From: Mycolicibacterium sp. CH28
GTDB taxonomy: Bacteria > Actinomycetota > Actinomycetes > Mycobacteriales > Mycobacteriaceae
Length of the DNA: 64,000 nt
Reading direction: 5' to 3'
NCBI RefSeq assembly: GCF_004745805.1
Contig: NZ_SRLQ01000001.1
Coordinates: forward strand, 310,001-374,000
Every line of letters begins with the position of its first letter. Within the stretch, counting starts at the first letter, position 1. A program made the position numbers and the translations under genes. Positions 18,487 to 27,124 of this stretch are shown piece after piece. The notes under the pieces are model-generated. The model worked only from the letters and a program-made list of their open reading frames with translations. It was not told the DNA's origin and did no database searches.

Positions 18487-18833
18487 TCGTCGGCCGGCCT
18501 GGTGTCGCAGCGACTGCGAAAATCGGTGATGGGCTGGCGGATTCCCTTCAGGTCGGCATGCACCTGCGGGTTGGCGTCAAGATAGTCCTGCACCTTGGCT
18601 CGCATCTGGTCTTTCGGCAAGCCCTTGATACTGGTGAAGAAGTCGTTGACGTCCGGGTGGGTGAACAGGTAGGCCGACAACGAGAAACCGGCCCCAGCCG
18701 TGATCCCGGCCAGGTCGGCCGACGTGCAGTTGGGTGGCGGGTCGGCGGCGGCCGGACCGGCCGCGCCCAGCAGCAGGGCGCCCGTACTGAGAGCTACCGC
18801 GACCGCGCGCCGCACCGACCGCGTCGTGCTCAT
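18474..18833 (-). CDS. Hemophore-related secreted protein (mycobacterial heme-binding family)
   Basis: The 119-residue exported protein has a signal peptide ending near AAADPPP and a compact helical domain: TSADLAGITAGAGFSLSAYL, then FTHPDVNDFFTSIKGLPKD, then VQDYLDANPQVHADLKGIRQ, ending in DFRSRC. The pattern matches the mycobacterial hemophore-related family (Rv0203-like). The first and last cysteines of the domain (PNC and SRC) probably pair. In M. tuberculosis Rv0203 shuttles heme at the cell surface. The ATG at 18833 is used; a GTG two codons earlier, closer to AGGAG, is possible. It starts 7 bases after the PAP2 stop. Confidence 0.85.
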   Translation of the reverse strand: MSTTRSVRRAVAVALSTGALLLGAAGPAAADPPPNCTSADLAGITAGAGFSLSAYLFTHPDVNDFFTSIKGLPKDQMRAKVQDYLDANPQVHADLKGIRQPITDFRSRCDTRPADDQGQ

Positions 18834-18839
18834 GACCAC

Positions 18840-19712
18840 TCAGCTCCTGGTGCGCTCGATGAGATCCGGAATCACACTGTAACGGGCTTTGGCCGGCCGG
18901 ATTCGGTGTTTGGTGGGGCGGCGGGCGGGCATGAGGACGGCTACTCCCAATGCCACGAGCGCAGCGCCGAGGACCATCCCGCCAACCACGTCGGTAAAGA
19001 TGTGCGCGCGCACGTACAGCGCGAGGATCGCGACGAAGGCGACACCGGTGGTGGCCAGACCTGTCGCCGCCATCTTGATCGCACGCGAACGCCCGATGCC
19101 GAGGCAGACGGCGATCGTCCCCAGCAATGTGGCGCTGCCGGTGACATGGCCGGATGGGAATGAGTTCGCGTAGTAGTCGACCTGCGACCAGTCGACCACC
19201 GACCCATCGCGCAACTGCGCGAGGTTGGCCGGTGTCCGCTCCACGAGATGCTTGAGGATCTGCTCGGCAGCCGCGCCGGCGCCGACCGTGCCGATGACGA
19301 CGACGGCCCGCATGACCGATCGGGCCCGCAGCGCCAGCAGCGTTCCGGTGACCACACCGGCTATCGCGACGTGAACGGGCCGGCCGATGTAGGCGAAGAT
19401 TCCCATCGAGTCGCCCTGCCCGCGGTGCTCGCGGTGAGCGTCGAACCAATTCCACACCGACGTGTCGAGGGCCGTCATCCAGCCGGAATTGATCTGCACG
19501 GCCATGACGGCCAACACGCTCAGTAACCCCGCGGCCAGCAGGATCAAGGCCAATCTGTCTCGCCGAACCAGCGCTGCCGCGATGAGGACCACGGCTGAAA
19601 CAGTCAGGGCGGTCACGGTGGTATCGATGGCGATCAGTATGCCAATCGGGGCAGAATCTGGTCGCCTAGGTTGGTGTTCTGCCTCTGTGCGCCTATTGGA
19701 GCGCAACTCCAT
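18840..19712 (-). CDS. PAP2-family membrane phosphatase
   Basis: This 290-residue protein has about six membrane helices and the three phosphatase motifs of the PAP2 superfamily: KHLVERTP (motif 1, with RTP instead of the usual RP), NSFPSGH (motif 2) and RAHIFTDVVGG (motif 3, catalytic His and Asp). It probably dephosphorylates a lipid or polyprenyl phosphate on the outer side of the membrane. The ATG at 19712 is chosen although a TTG at 19766 is also open; neither has a strong ribosome site. The gene lies just upstream of the hemophore-related gene on the same strand. Confidence 0.82.
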   Translation of the reverse strand: MELRSNRRTEAEHQPRRPDSAPIGILIAIDTTVTALTVSAVVLIAAALVRRDRLALILLAAGLLSVLAVMAVQINSGWMTALDTSVWNWFDAHREHRGQGDSMGIFAYIGRPVHVAIAGVVTGTLLALRARSVMRAVVVIGTVGAGAAAEQILKHLVERTPANLAQLRDGSVVDWSQVDYYANSFPSGHVTGSATLLGTIAVCLGIGRSRAIKMAATGLATTGVAFVAILALYVRAHIFTDVVGGMVLGAALVALGVAVLMPARRPTKHRIRPAKARYSVIPDLIERTRS

Positions 19713-20109
19713 CGCGAGGGCGGATTGCGGCGCCGCGTTGGTGGCATTCAAGAGCGTGTAAGCCAATTCTGGTCACATTCGCCACCGAACGCTTTTGGTG
19801 CATTCGACCCGGGGTTCGGGCTCGGAGGCGCGCGAAATGGAGCTCGGATATGGTCTCCCAGATTCTCTCGACGGTGAGCCCAGATTGGTAAATGGCCCGT
19901 TCGGGCCAGCAGTCGTGGGTTCTCCCATCCCCTCGGGATGGCTCTCATCGGATCTACAGCATGATCGCCAGCGCTCTGCTCCCGGGCGCAGTCGGCGGCG
20001 ATGACGGAGGTACCAGATTCCGGCCGAGCTCCCCGATTGGGCGGCCCTTTTCACGAAACCGCGAACTGCCTGGTAATTGTGTACAAGTTAACTGAGAGGA
20101 TGGGGAGCT
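19713..20109. other. Intergenic region before the surface-protein gene
   Basis: No gene is apparent. The region is the divergent promoter zone between the PAP2 gene and the exported VCBS-type protein. Its last 40 bases are A/T-richer than the flanks, with GTGTACAAGTTAACTG at about 20079-20094 and GAGGATGGGGAGCT before the GTG start. Confidence 0.4.
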
Positions 20110-21741
20110 GTGACATTTGGGCCGAAAAACCAGGGGATCAGTCGACATCCAGCACGGGCACGCCGTCCTCAGGCTTATGGATGGGTTGGAGCTGGGGCGC
20201 TGACTCTTGGAGTGGGGGCGGCGCTAGCCAGCGGGTCTGGGATCGCTCAGGCTCAAGGCGGCCCCGCTTCCTCGGAGGACTCACGGTCAACCGCCGTGGC
20301 AGGCCCCGCCGTCAAGCACAGCGCCTCAACGGGGTTGTCACACCACCGACCGAGCCTGCCCGGCAGTATGACGACCAAAAATTCAGCCTCGGCGGAAACG
20401 CTTGTTCAGCGAGTTCAGCCGACGCCGGCGACTCTTTCGGCCGCGTCGGAGGCAGGGTTGGCGAAGCGAAGCACACTGACTTCTCCTCGGGGCCCCTCGT
20501 CTTTGGATTTGACCGGACTGGGTCTCGCGCGACCCAACGCGCAGCAAGGCAAAATGGCGGCTTATGGGCAGAGCGAGGCAGCAGCGAAGCGGGTTGACCC
20601 CGCCCATGCAAGTGCGCCCTCGTTAGGCGCGATTTTTCACTACACGTTTTTCAACCAAGCACCAAACGCTAGGCCGGTCCAGTCGTTGGGACAATCAGAT
20701 ACCGGCGTCGTTACGGGAGATTTGAACCAGACCGGGTCTGCGCTAACCTACTCCCTCGCCCAGGCTCCCGCGAAGGGCAGCGTCACCATCGGTACGGACG
20801 GCAGCTATGTCTACACGCCCACAACGGATTTCGCCCACATCGGTGGCACCGATACCTTTCGCGTCACGCTCGACAGTGGCCAGGCCTACCGACTGACCGG
20901 AGTGGCAGGGGCCCTCCAGAGCCTTCTCCATTCCCTGGCCCAGGCCGTCGGCCTCAGCGGCCCCGACGCCACCACGGTAGTCGTGACGGCGAGCATCACT
21001 GCGGTCAACAAGCCGCCGACGATCACCGGGTACACCACGACCGACCCCGGCCCCAACGGGGTAGTCACCGGAGTCGTCACCGCGACCGACCCCAATGGTG
21101 ATGCCCTGGCCTACGCCGTTTCGACCCCTGGCAAGGGCAGCGTGACTGTGACGGCTAACGGTGAGTTCACCTACACCCCAACCATCGACGCTCGGCGAAA
21201 CGCCTATCTACCTGGAGCGCCTGCCACTGCTCTATCCGACCAGTTCACCGTGACGGTCAGCGACGGCTACGGCGGTTCGATCCCCGTGCCGGTGACCGTG
21301 TCGATTAGCCCGGCGCTCACCTACGTGACTGGCGACGTGAAGCGCGATCCAACGACGGGCCGGATAGCCCTACGCACTGTTTTCCCGGAGAGTACCCAGC
21401 AACCGGGAACGGGGACGCCAGGATGGCTGACGTGGCTGATCGCCACCCCTAACGTTGGGCCGATCATCGGACAAACTTCAGACGTTGACTCGTGGGACAA
21501 CCTGTACTTGGTCGGAACCACATTGGACAGCCAGTCGTACGACTCATCCGTGAGCTTGCCGACAAACTCCGTCCTACGAAATCCCCAGAATGGCGCCGTG
21601 GCTATCCGCACCATATTTGACGAAACGGACCCGACATTCACCAACATGGCATGGGATGTCGCCACTACGTCTCAAGGCGCGCTCATCGTCTCTTCAGCAA
21701 GCTTGCAAGGATGGGATGTTTTGTTCGTCCCAAGCAATTAA
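20110..21741 (+). CDS. Exported surface protein with cadherin/VCBS-like repeats
   Basis: The 543-residue protein has a long basic N-terminus and a hydrophobic export segment (YGWVGAGALTLGVGAALASG, residues 23-42), a Ser/Ala-rich linker and two Ig-like repeats of the VCBS/cadherin type: SVTIGTDGSYVYTPTTDF with FRVTLDSG, and SVTVTANGEFTYTPTIDA with FTVTVSDGYGG. This is the layout of large mycobacterial cell-surface proteins, but here the chain stops after a C-terminal region of about 140 residues with no further repeats. It could be a short member or a truncated one. GTG at 20110 is preceded by GGGGAGCT. Confidence 0.78.
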   Translation: MTFGPKNQGISRHPARARRPQAYGWVGAGALTLGVGAALASGSGIAQAQGGPASSEDSRSTAVAGPAVKHSASTGLSHHRPSLPGSMTTKNSASAETLVQRVQPTPATLSAASEAGLAKRSTLTSPRGPSSLDLTGLGLARPNAQQGKMAAYGQSEAAAKRVDPAHASAPSLGAIFHYTFFNQAPNARPVQSLGQSDTGVVTGDLNQTGSALTYSLAQAPAKGSVTIGTDGSYVYTPTTDFAHIGGTDTFRVTLDSGQAYRLTGVAGALQSLLHSLAQAVGLSGPDATTVVVTASITAVNKPPTITGYTTTDPGPNGVVTGVVTATDPNGDALAYAVSTPGKGSVTVTANGEFTYTPTIDARRNAYLPGAPATALSDQFTVTVSDGYGGSIPVPVTVSISPALTYVTGDVKRDPTTGRIALRTVFPESTQQPGTGTPGWLTWLIATPNVGPIIGQTSDVDSWDNLYLVGTTLDSQSYDSSVSLPTNSVLRNPQNGAVAIRTIFDETDPTFTNMAWDVATTSQGALIVSSASLQGWDVLFVPSN

Positions 21742-22217
21742 CCCACCGAACCCGGCTATTCGCCCTCGGCTACCGTCAGATCGACCAGCAAAACGACGCC
21801 CGCATCAAGTGACAGCCCGCTGATCCTTCGCTGTTATCTGTGGAGGCGCTTACGGTGCCGGTCGACCGGGATGGCCTCAATCGCAGCGTCAGCGGTTGGG
21901 AGAGCATTGATGTACCTGCGCGAGTCGAATATCGCGAACAGCGGACCACTCCGCGACTGCCAGGTGAAGTTTGCCGTCATGTCGTACCGCTACGTGGCGT
22001 TCCGGTGTCCGAGGAGCTTTCGTACCGTTGCGCCGAGAGACGACCGCCAGCGGGCTCGCAGGGCGACGCAAGGTGTGAGGTGTCGCGCCTGCCTCCACGG
22101 CCTTGCTGAGACGTGGGGTGAACCAGCTGACACCACCCATCGCGCCGCAATCTGCGCCGGGAAACAGGAAGCCGGACGGTCGCGATCGTTGATGAACTCG
22201 GCAAGTTGCTCAGCTAG
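21742..22217 (+). other. Stretch without a recognisable gene, left flank of the IS21 element
   Basis: Reading frames are present on both strands, but none has a family pattern, a good ribosome site or consistent codon use. The longest crosses the end of the insertion sequence and therefore cannot be original. The segment is probably decayed DNA between the surface-protein gene and the insertion site. The last five bases, GCTAG (22213-22217), are one copy of the target duplication of the IS element. Confidence 0.5.
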
Positions 22218-22376
22218 TGTCGCCTGCCAGGAGCATGGGGCCAGCGTGAGCTGATTTTGCCAGGGTGATGGGACCACCTGGATTGCCAGTTATGGGACCA
22301 CCGGCGCGTCGCGTCGGTGGTCTCTTCATTTGTTCGTTCGATCGCCGTGACGGTTCAAGTCACGGAGGCAGCGGGC

Positions 22377-23999
22377 ATGGCTTTTCGGGAGGTCAGTGTG
22401 AACGAGATCAGGGAAGTACTACGGGTGTGGCTGGGGGTGGCCGGGTTACCGGCACCGGGCTACCGCACGATCGCCGCGCATTGCGGCCTGGACCGCAAAA
22501 CGGTGCGCCGCTACGTCGAGGCCGCGCAAACGGCCGGTTTGCGCCGCAGCGACAGCGTCGAGGCTGTCGACGACGGGTTGATCGGGGCGGTCGCCGACGC
22601 GGTACGACCCGTACGCCCGGATGGCCATGGCGCGGCGTGGGAACACTTGCTGGGGTTCGAGGAGCAGATCACCGCGTGGGTGGCCGGCGACGGTGAGCAG
22701 CGCCCGTTGACGATCACCAAGATCCACACCCTGCTGGCCCGCCAAGGCTGCGTGGTGCCGTATCGCACGTTGAACCGATTCGCCGGTGAGCGTTGCGGTT
22801 TCGGCCGCAAGGACACCACCGTGCGGGTCGCCGACGGTGACCCGGGGGTGGAATGCCAGATCGATTTCGGCTACCTGGGGATGCTCACCGACGCCGATGA
22901 TGGACGGCGACGCAAGGTGCACGCGTTGATCTTCACCGCCGTCTACAGCCGGCACATGTTCGTGTGGCTGACTTACTCCCAAACCCTGGTGGCGGTGATC
23001 GCCGGATGTCAGGCGGCGTGGGAGTTCTTCGGCGGCGTGTTCACGGTGCTGATCCCGGATAACTTGAAACCGGTGATCGCCGCCGCCGATGCGGTCAACC
23101 CGCGATTCACTCAGGGGTGGCTCGACTACGCCAACCATGTCGGATTCCTCACCGACCCAGCCCGAGTGCAGTCACCCAAAGACAAACCGCGAGTGGAACG
23201 CGCAGTGCAGTACGTGCGCCGAAACTTCTGGGACGGTGAAACATTCACCAGCCTGGACCAGGCGCAGCAGGCCGCGACCGCGTGGTGCGAGCGTACTGCC
23301 GGGACTCGCATCCACGGCAGCACCTGTGCACGTCCGCTGGAGGTGTTCACCACCGCCGAGCAGACCCTGCTGCTACCGGCGCCGGGTGTCTACGACGTGC
23401 CGGTGTTCAAAGCGGTCAAGGTGCACCGTGATTTCCACGCCGAGGTCGCCAAGGCCCTGTACTCGCTGCCCGAGCAATGGATCGGGCACACCCTCGACGT
23501 CCGTGCCGACAGTGAGCTGGTGAAGTTCTATCACCGCGGTGTGCTGGTGAAAGTCCATCCCCGCCAACCCGCCGGTGGACGCAGCACCGACCGCGCGGAT
23601 CTGCCCGAACACAAAGCCGTCTACGCGATGCGGGACCTGACGGCGTTGATCGCCAACTGCGCTGCTCACGGGCCGAACATCGGGATCTACGCCGAACGCA
23701 TCCTGGATGACCCGCTGCCCTGGACCCGGATGCGCACCGTCTACCGACTCCAAGGCCTGGTCCGCCGCTACGGCGCTGAGCGCGTCGAACGGGCCTGCTC
23801 ACTGTCGCTGGACCTCGATGTCGTCTCGGTCAACAAGATCGCCTCCATGCTGGAGCGCGGCACCGAGAACGCCGCCCCGGAACTGCCCCGAGCAGTCGGA
23901 CAGCACGCCACCCGGTTCACCCGCAGCCCGTCTGAATTCAACACCACCACAACCTCATTGACTATCGTCACCGAAGAACCCACAGCCAGGGAGATCTGA
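22377..23999 (+). CDS. istA: IS21-family transposase IstA
   Basis: This 540-residue transposase has an N-terminal helix-turn-helix (YRTIAAHCGLDRKTVRRYVE) and an integrase-type DDE core: Asp in VECQIDFGYLG, Asp in VLIPDNLKPVI and Glu in KPRVERAVQYVRRNFW. The C-terminal region carries the IS21 IstA pattern (VYDVPVFKAVKVHRDFHAEV and ALYSLPEQWIG). The ATG at 22377 follows GGAGG at 8 bases; the longer open frame to 22317 is not used. It acts with IstB, whose ATG comes two bases after the IstA stop. Confidence 0.95.
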   Translation: MAFREVSVNEIREVLRVWLGVAGLPAPGYRTIAAHCGLDRKTVRRYVEAAQTAGLRRSDSVEAVDDGLIGAVADAVRPVRPDGHGAAWEHLLGFEEQITAWVAGDGEQRPLTITKIHTLLARQGCVVPYRTLNRFAGERCGFGRKDTTVRVADGDPGVECQIDFGYLGMLTDADDGRRRKVHALIFTAVYSRHMFVWLTYSQTLVAVIAGCQAAWEFFGGVFTVLIPDNLKPVIAAADAVNPRFTQGWLDYANHVGFLTDPARVQSPKDKPRVERAVQYVRRNFWDGETFTSLDQAQQAATAWCERTAGTRIHGSTCARPLEVFTTAEQTLLLPAPGVYDVPVFKAVKVHRDFHAEVAKALYSLPEQWIGHTLDVRADSELVKFYHRGVLVKVHPRQPAGGRSTDRADLPEHKAVYAMRDLTALIANCAAHGPNIGIYAERILDDPLPWTRMRTVYRLQGLVRRYGAERVERACSLSLDLDVVSVNKIASMLERGTENAAPELPRAVGQHATRFTRSPSEFNTTTTSLTIVTEEPTAREI

Positions 24000-24000
24000 C

Positions 24001-24798
24001 ATGACCACCCATCGTGCACCCGCCGACCCCGTCGGCGCCGACCTAGTCCGGCTGCTCAAGGCGCTCAAACTCGGCGCCCTGGCCGACACCCTGCCCGAAC
24101 GCGCCGCCCTGGCCCGCCAGCACAAACTCAGCCACATCGGGTTCCTCGAAACGCTCCTCGCCGACGAGGTGTCACGGCGTGAATCTCGATCAGCTGCACT
24201 GCGATCGGCCAAGGCCGGACTCGACCCGACGATGCGTTTCGACACCTGGACCGCACAGGACGACCTGCGCTATGACCGCACCTTGCTCGGCGACCTGACC
24301 TCGCTGCGGTTCCTCGACGCCGGACAGTCTGCGATCATCCTCGGACCCGTCGGAGTGGGCAAGACACATTTAGCAACTGCACTGGGACACATGGCAATTC
24401 GACGACGCCACACCGTACAGTTCGCCCGATCCGACAAACTGTTCACCCGGCTACGCGCCGCCCGCCTCGACAACACCGTCGACACCGAGATCCGCCGCCT
24501 GGCCACCATCGACGTCCTCATCATCGACGACTTCGCCCTGCGGCCCCTCGGCGCCACCGAAACCAGCGACTTCTACGAAATCATCGTCGAACGACACCGC
24601 ACCAAGACGACCATCGTGACCTCCAACCGAGAACCCGCCGAATGGCTCACCATGACCGCCGACACCCTGCTCGCACAATCAGCCATCGACAGACTCACCG
24701 CCACCGCCCACACCCTCGTCGTCGAAGGACCGTCCTACCGGCAACGCACCCGACCCGCCCAGCTTGACCCAGACCACCCCGACGAGCATCCTCAATAA
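24001..24798 (+). CDS. istB: IS21-family helper ATPase IstB
   Basis: The 265-residue DnaC/DnaA-like AAA+ ATPase IstB carries Walker A GPVGVGKTHLA, Walker B VLIIDDFALRPL and the sensor region TTIVTSNREPAEW. It assembles on target DNA and directs IstA to the insertion site. It follows IstA with one spacer base, the normal arrangement of the family, and appears full length. Confidence 0.95.
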   Translation: MTTHRAPADPVGADLVRLLKALKLGALADTLPERAALARQHKLSHIGFLETLLADEVSRRESRSAALRSAKAGLDPTMRFDTWTAQDDLRYDRTLLGDLTSLRFLDAGQSAIILGPVGVGKTHLATALGHMAIRRRHTVQFARSDKLFTRLRAARLDNTVDTEIRRLATIDVLIIDDFALRPLGATETSDFYEIIVERHRTKTTIVTSNREPAEWLTMTADTLLAQSAIDRLTATAHTLVVEGPSYRQRTRPAQLDPDHPDEHPQ

Positions 24799-24864
24799 CG
24801 CGCCACGGTGGTCCCATCCCCCTGGCAATCAGGTGGTCCCATCACCCTGGCAAGCGACAGCTAG

Positions 24865-25237
24865 TGCTGACGTCAGTCGGCCGACTGCGCGTACTGGGTT
24901 GCGGAATTGAATCCCGTCCCTGATCCGATCGATCTGGTGCCCTCGGTGAGATTCGAACTCACACTGCACGGGTTTTGAAATCGTAGGATCTGTAAAACCC
25001 CAGGTCGCGGTAAATTGTCGTTATTCGGACCTGTTCTGAGCTGGCCAGCTAAACACCAGGTCAGCACCGGTATTGAGGTTGTGGCTGTCTCTGTTGTTCG
25101 CAGTTGGTGCGAATGCTCAAGCGGGCTGTTAGCGGGCTGGCCCGCCCACTCCTGCCTGGTCTTATGTGCCGGGGGGCCGCGGCGGGCTAGCTGGGCGTTG
25201 TCGCGGGTAGGCTGATTACCGAGGGGTAGGAGGCAAT
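24865..25237. other. Intergenic region containing a tRNA-derived attachment-like site
   Basis: There is no credible protein gene here. The stretch holds the tRNA 3'-half listed separately, then about 250 bases of lower coding quality that lead into the first gene of the satellite-like region. A strong AGGAGG at 25228-25233 belongs to that gene. Confidence 0.5.
24935..24980 (-). other. tRNA 3'-half remnant, likely attachment site of an integrative element
   Basis: On the minus strand the sequence runs from an anticodon-loop-like TTTCAAAACCC through a perfect T-arm (GTGAG TTCGAAT CTCAC) to CGAGGGCACCA, the acceptor 3' strand with CCA. The matching 5' half is absent on the right side. A tRNA 3' half without its 5' half is typical of the att core left by tyrosine integrases. 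The genes to the right (phage capsid and protease) support this. No second copy or integrase was found in the window. Confidence 0.65.
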
Positions 25238-25636
25238 CTGGACGACAAGGATCGGTCGAACGAGTCGACAGCGACCGATGCTGACGATCTTGATCTTGGC
25301 CCTTACTGGAATCTGTTAAGCCCGGACGACTTCCGTGTGCTCGCCGATGCACTGGAGCGTTATGGAGCCGGCACTCTTGGGGATCTGCCTGGCATATGGC
25401 GTGCCCGCGGGAATGTGATAGATGTCGACCGGCCAGTGGAAGCTGCCGCGCGAAATGAACTTGCCGGTGTGCCAGAGGTCTCCGAATGGCTCGTCCTTGT
25501 TGTGATGAAGCTGGCTGGTGGGCTAGACAACCCTGAAGCTGAGCCGTACCACCACGAATTTGCCGCTGAGTTAGCGCGCGCGCTGCAAGGTCTACACGAG
25601 GACTCGGGCTATCGGCCACGTCTTAGGTCGATCTGA
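25238..25636 (+). CDS. Hypothetical acidic protein, possible CTG start
   Basis: From a CTG at 25238 the frame codes 132 residues, beginning MDDKDRSNESTATDADDLDL and continuing with protein-like sequence (GPYWNLLSPDDFRVLADAL). The first conventional start in frame is a GTG at 25337, which would remove the whole acidic N-terminus. A perfect AGGAGG lies four bases before the CTG, and no other start fits it. The rest is helical and acidic (VSEWLVLVVMKLAGGLDNPE). I do not recognise the family. It lies at the left end of the satellite-like region. Confidence 0.6.
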   Translation: MDDKDRSNESTATDADDLDLGPYWNLLSPDDFRVLADALERYGAGTLGDLPGIWRARGNVIDVDRPVEAAARNELAGVPEVSEWLVLVVMKLAGGLDNPEAEPYHHEFAAELARALQGLHEDSGYRPRLRSI

Positions 25637-25704
25637 TTGAGGTAGGCGAATTGGCCAGCGGCCCAAGGGGTTACGCTTCCCGTAACCCGGCATCGTGTGA
25701 TCCA

Positions 25705-25866
25705 ATGCTCGCCGTGACACGTTGGGAATGGGTCCTGGTGACCAATGAAGGCGTTACCACCTACCGGAACGCCGGCCCGCAAGCGGCCTACGCCGCGGTC
25801 GGGGTGGACATGGATAGCGACAGCACCGAGGGTGACCGGCCGTACTTTCTGGAATTTCGGGGATAG
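25705..25866 (+). CDS. Small hypothetical protein
   Basis: This 53-residue frame begins MLAVTRWEWVLVTNEGVTTY and ends GDRPYFLEFRG. It resembles short phage or island proteins with a small beta-sheet (alternating hydrophobic and polar residues), but no family is recognised. The frame is also open from a TTG at 25651 with a possible GAGGTAGG site, so the start is unsure. It lies in the same direction as its neighbours, which suggests a small rightward operon of accessory genes. Confidence 0.45.
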   Translation: MLAVTRWEWVLVTNEGVTTYRNAGPQAAYAAVGVDMDSDSTEGDRPYFLEFRG

Positions 25867-25911
25867 CCTCTACGTGGATTTCTAACCCAGCGGAGAAGGG
25901 CAGCTAAGCGG

Positions 25912-26874
25912 GTGGTTAACGAACAAGGCGCGCAAGACAAGCGGCAAGCTGATTATGCGGCGGTCGCGTCCTCTGATTATCAGCGACTAACCGCGGGGCG
26001 TCTTGTCAGAAATCCTATTGACAGAAAACAATGCCTGTATCACTACACATCCGCCGCGGGCCTGAAGGGAATTCTAGAGTCCGGCTCACTGTGGGCAACG
26101 GACACCGCATTTCTAAACGATAGGAAAGAAATCAGGTATGCGGGCGAGGTCTTAGAGCAGCGGATGCGCGCTCGCTTAGAGCCGTACATTGCTGGCTTAG
26201 TGCAGTTGCGCGAAGCGGATTCAACCGAATACAACCGTGTAATGGTCCTTGGCGCCGCACGCGCATTCCTCAGCTATTTTGCTCTCGATGAGCGAGAAAT
26301 GATCATCGAGTCCAACGATATATATATCAACGGTGCGACTTTCGTTACTTGCCTTAGTGAGGATCACGACCAGCTCGGCCAATGGCGTGCGTATGGACAA
26401 GACGGTTATGCGATCGGGTTCTATCGGAGCGGCCTAGAGGGTGTTGCTCCTGTGTTTGGACCGGTCAAGTACGGTGATGCCGCAGTGGCTGAACTCTGCG
26501 ACGAAGCAATCCGATACTTCGAGCAGCGAGAGCCGACAGGTCAGCAATATGAGCACGATGGCTACGTGGAAGCAGTGACCTATTGTCTGCCCAGAATTGC
26601 CTTTGTGAAGCATCCCGCATTCGAACAGGAGAAAGAGTTTCGGTTAGCGATCCCGCGCTACGATGTTGACCTGCGAGAAGTTAAAGTGCGGCTGACCAGT
26701 TCCCTGGTTCCCTATATTGAGTGCAACTTCAACAAACAGTGCGTCGCCGAGATAGTTATTGGCCCGGGCGGCAATCTACACTCAGTGCGGGCGGTCCGCG
26801 CACTGTTAAAACAATACGGCTACGACCCGGAAGAGATTCAGATTACGCATTCGAATGCGCCATTTCGCGGGTGA
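25912..26874 (+). CDS. DUF2971-family protein, possible island cargo
   Basis: The 320-residue protein has the DUF2971 pattern: an N-terminal LYHYTSAAGLKGILESGSLW with TAFLNDRKEI, a central VTCLSEDHDQLGQWRAYGQD with GYAIGF, and a C-terminal KHPAFEQEKEFRL followed by IVIGPGG. Proteins of this kind often sit in mobile or defence-rich regions; their biochemical role is not settled, and a fold related to ADP-ribosyl transferases is only a suggestion. The coding sequence is visibly lower in GC than the core genes, as expected of acquired DNA. A 13-bp hairpin directly downstream probably ends the transcript. Start GTG at 25912. Confidence 0.8.
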   Translation: MVNEQGAQDKRQADYAAVASSDYQRLTAGRLVRNPIDRKQCLYHYTSAAGLKGILESGSLWATDTAFLNDRKEIRYAGEVLEQRMRARLEPYIAGLVQLREADSTEYNRVMVLGAARAFLSYFALDEREMIIESNDIYINGATFVTCLSEDHDQLGQWRAYGQDGYAIGFYRSGLEGVAPVFGPVKYGDAAVAELCDEAIRYFEQREPTGQQYEHDGYVEAVTYCLPRIAFVKHPAFEQEKEFRLAIPRYDVDLREVKVRLTSSLVPYIECNFNKQCVAEIVIGPGGNLHSVRAVRALLKQYGYDPEEIQITHSNAPFRG

Positions 26875-26885
26875 TGCATTGAGGC

Positions 26886-26920
26886 GCTGGGGGTCAGGCC
26901 CCTTATTCCTGACCCCCAGC
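26886..26920 (+). terminator. Hairpin downstream of the DUF2971 gene
   Basis: GCTGGGGGTCAGG (26886-26898) pairs perfectly with CCTGACCCCCAGC (26908-26920) around a 9-base loop. There is no clear T-run. It begins 12 bases after the stop codon and is the likely 3' end of this transcript. Confidence 0.65.
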
Positions 26921-27106
26921 ACTGCCGGTCAACATTGCGGAAGTAGAGGAACCGCGTCGGCCAGCGACGGCCACAGCTCACGGCCAGGGCTGAATATGAG
27001 CAAAATCCCCTAGCCGGGAGCTGTGACCCCGTTACCGCACCCACGCGAAAGGCGCAACCCGAACGATGGATGCGGTAGCCCCCGTTTCAAAGCCGGGGGA
27101 GCTTGC

Positions 27107-27124
27107 TTAGCCCCTTAGGGCTAA
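27107..27124. terminator. Palindrome at the prohead protease stop codon
   Basis: TTAGCCC-CTTA-GGGCTAA is a perfect palindrome that includes the stop codon of the leftward protease gene. It may help end the head-gene transcript. A second GC-rich hairpin (CCCCCG and CGGGGG, about 27079-27099) lies just beyond on the minus-strand downstream side. Confidence 0.45.

Larger units (their letters stand above)
22218..24859 (+). mobile_element. IS21-family insertion sequence, complete, with 5-bp target duplication
   Basis: The element of 2642 bp starts TGTCGCCTGCCAGG and ends with the near-complement CTGGCAAGCGACA. GCTAG flanks both ends (22213-22217 and 24860-24864), a clean 5-bp target duplication. 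Inside the ends are repeated 19-21-bp transposase-binding motifs of the type TGCCAGGGTGATGGGACC: three on the left (from 22225, 22258 and 22284; the outermost is degenerate and the innermost two bases shorter) and two on the right (24807-24827 and 24832-24852). It encodes IstA and IstB. Both genes look intact and the duplication is perfect, so insertion may be recent. Confidence 0.93.

Noticed and set aside
24935..24980. A complete tRNA gene
   Set aside because: Only the 3' half can be folded; the D-arm and 5' acceptor strand are missing.
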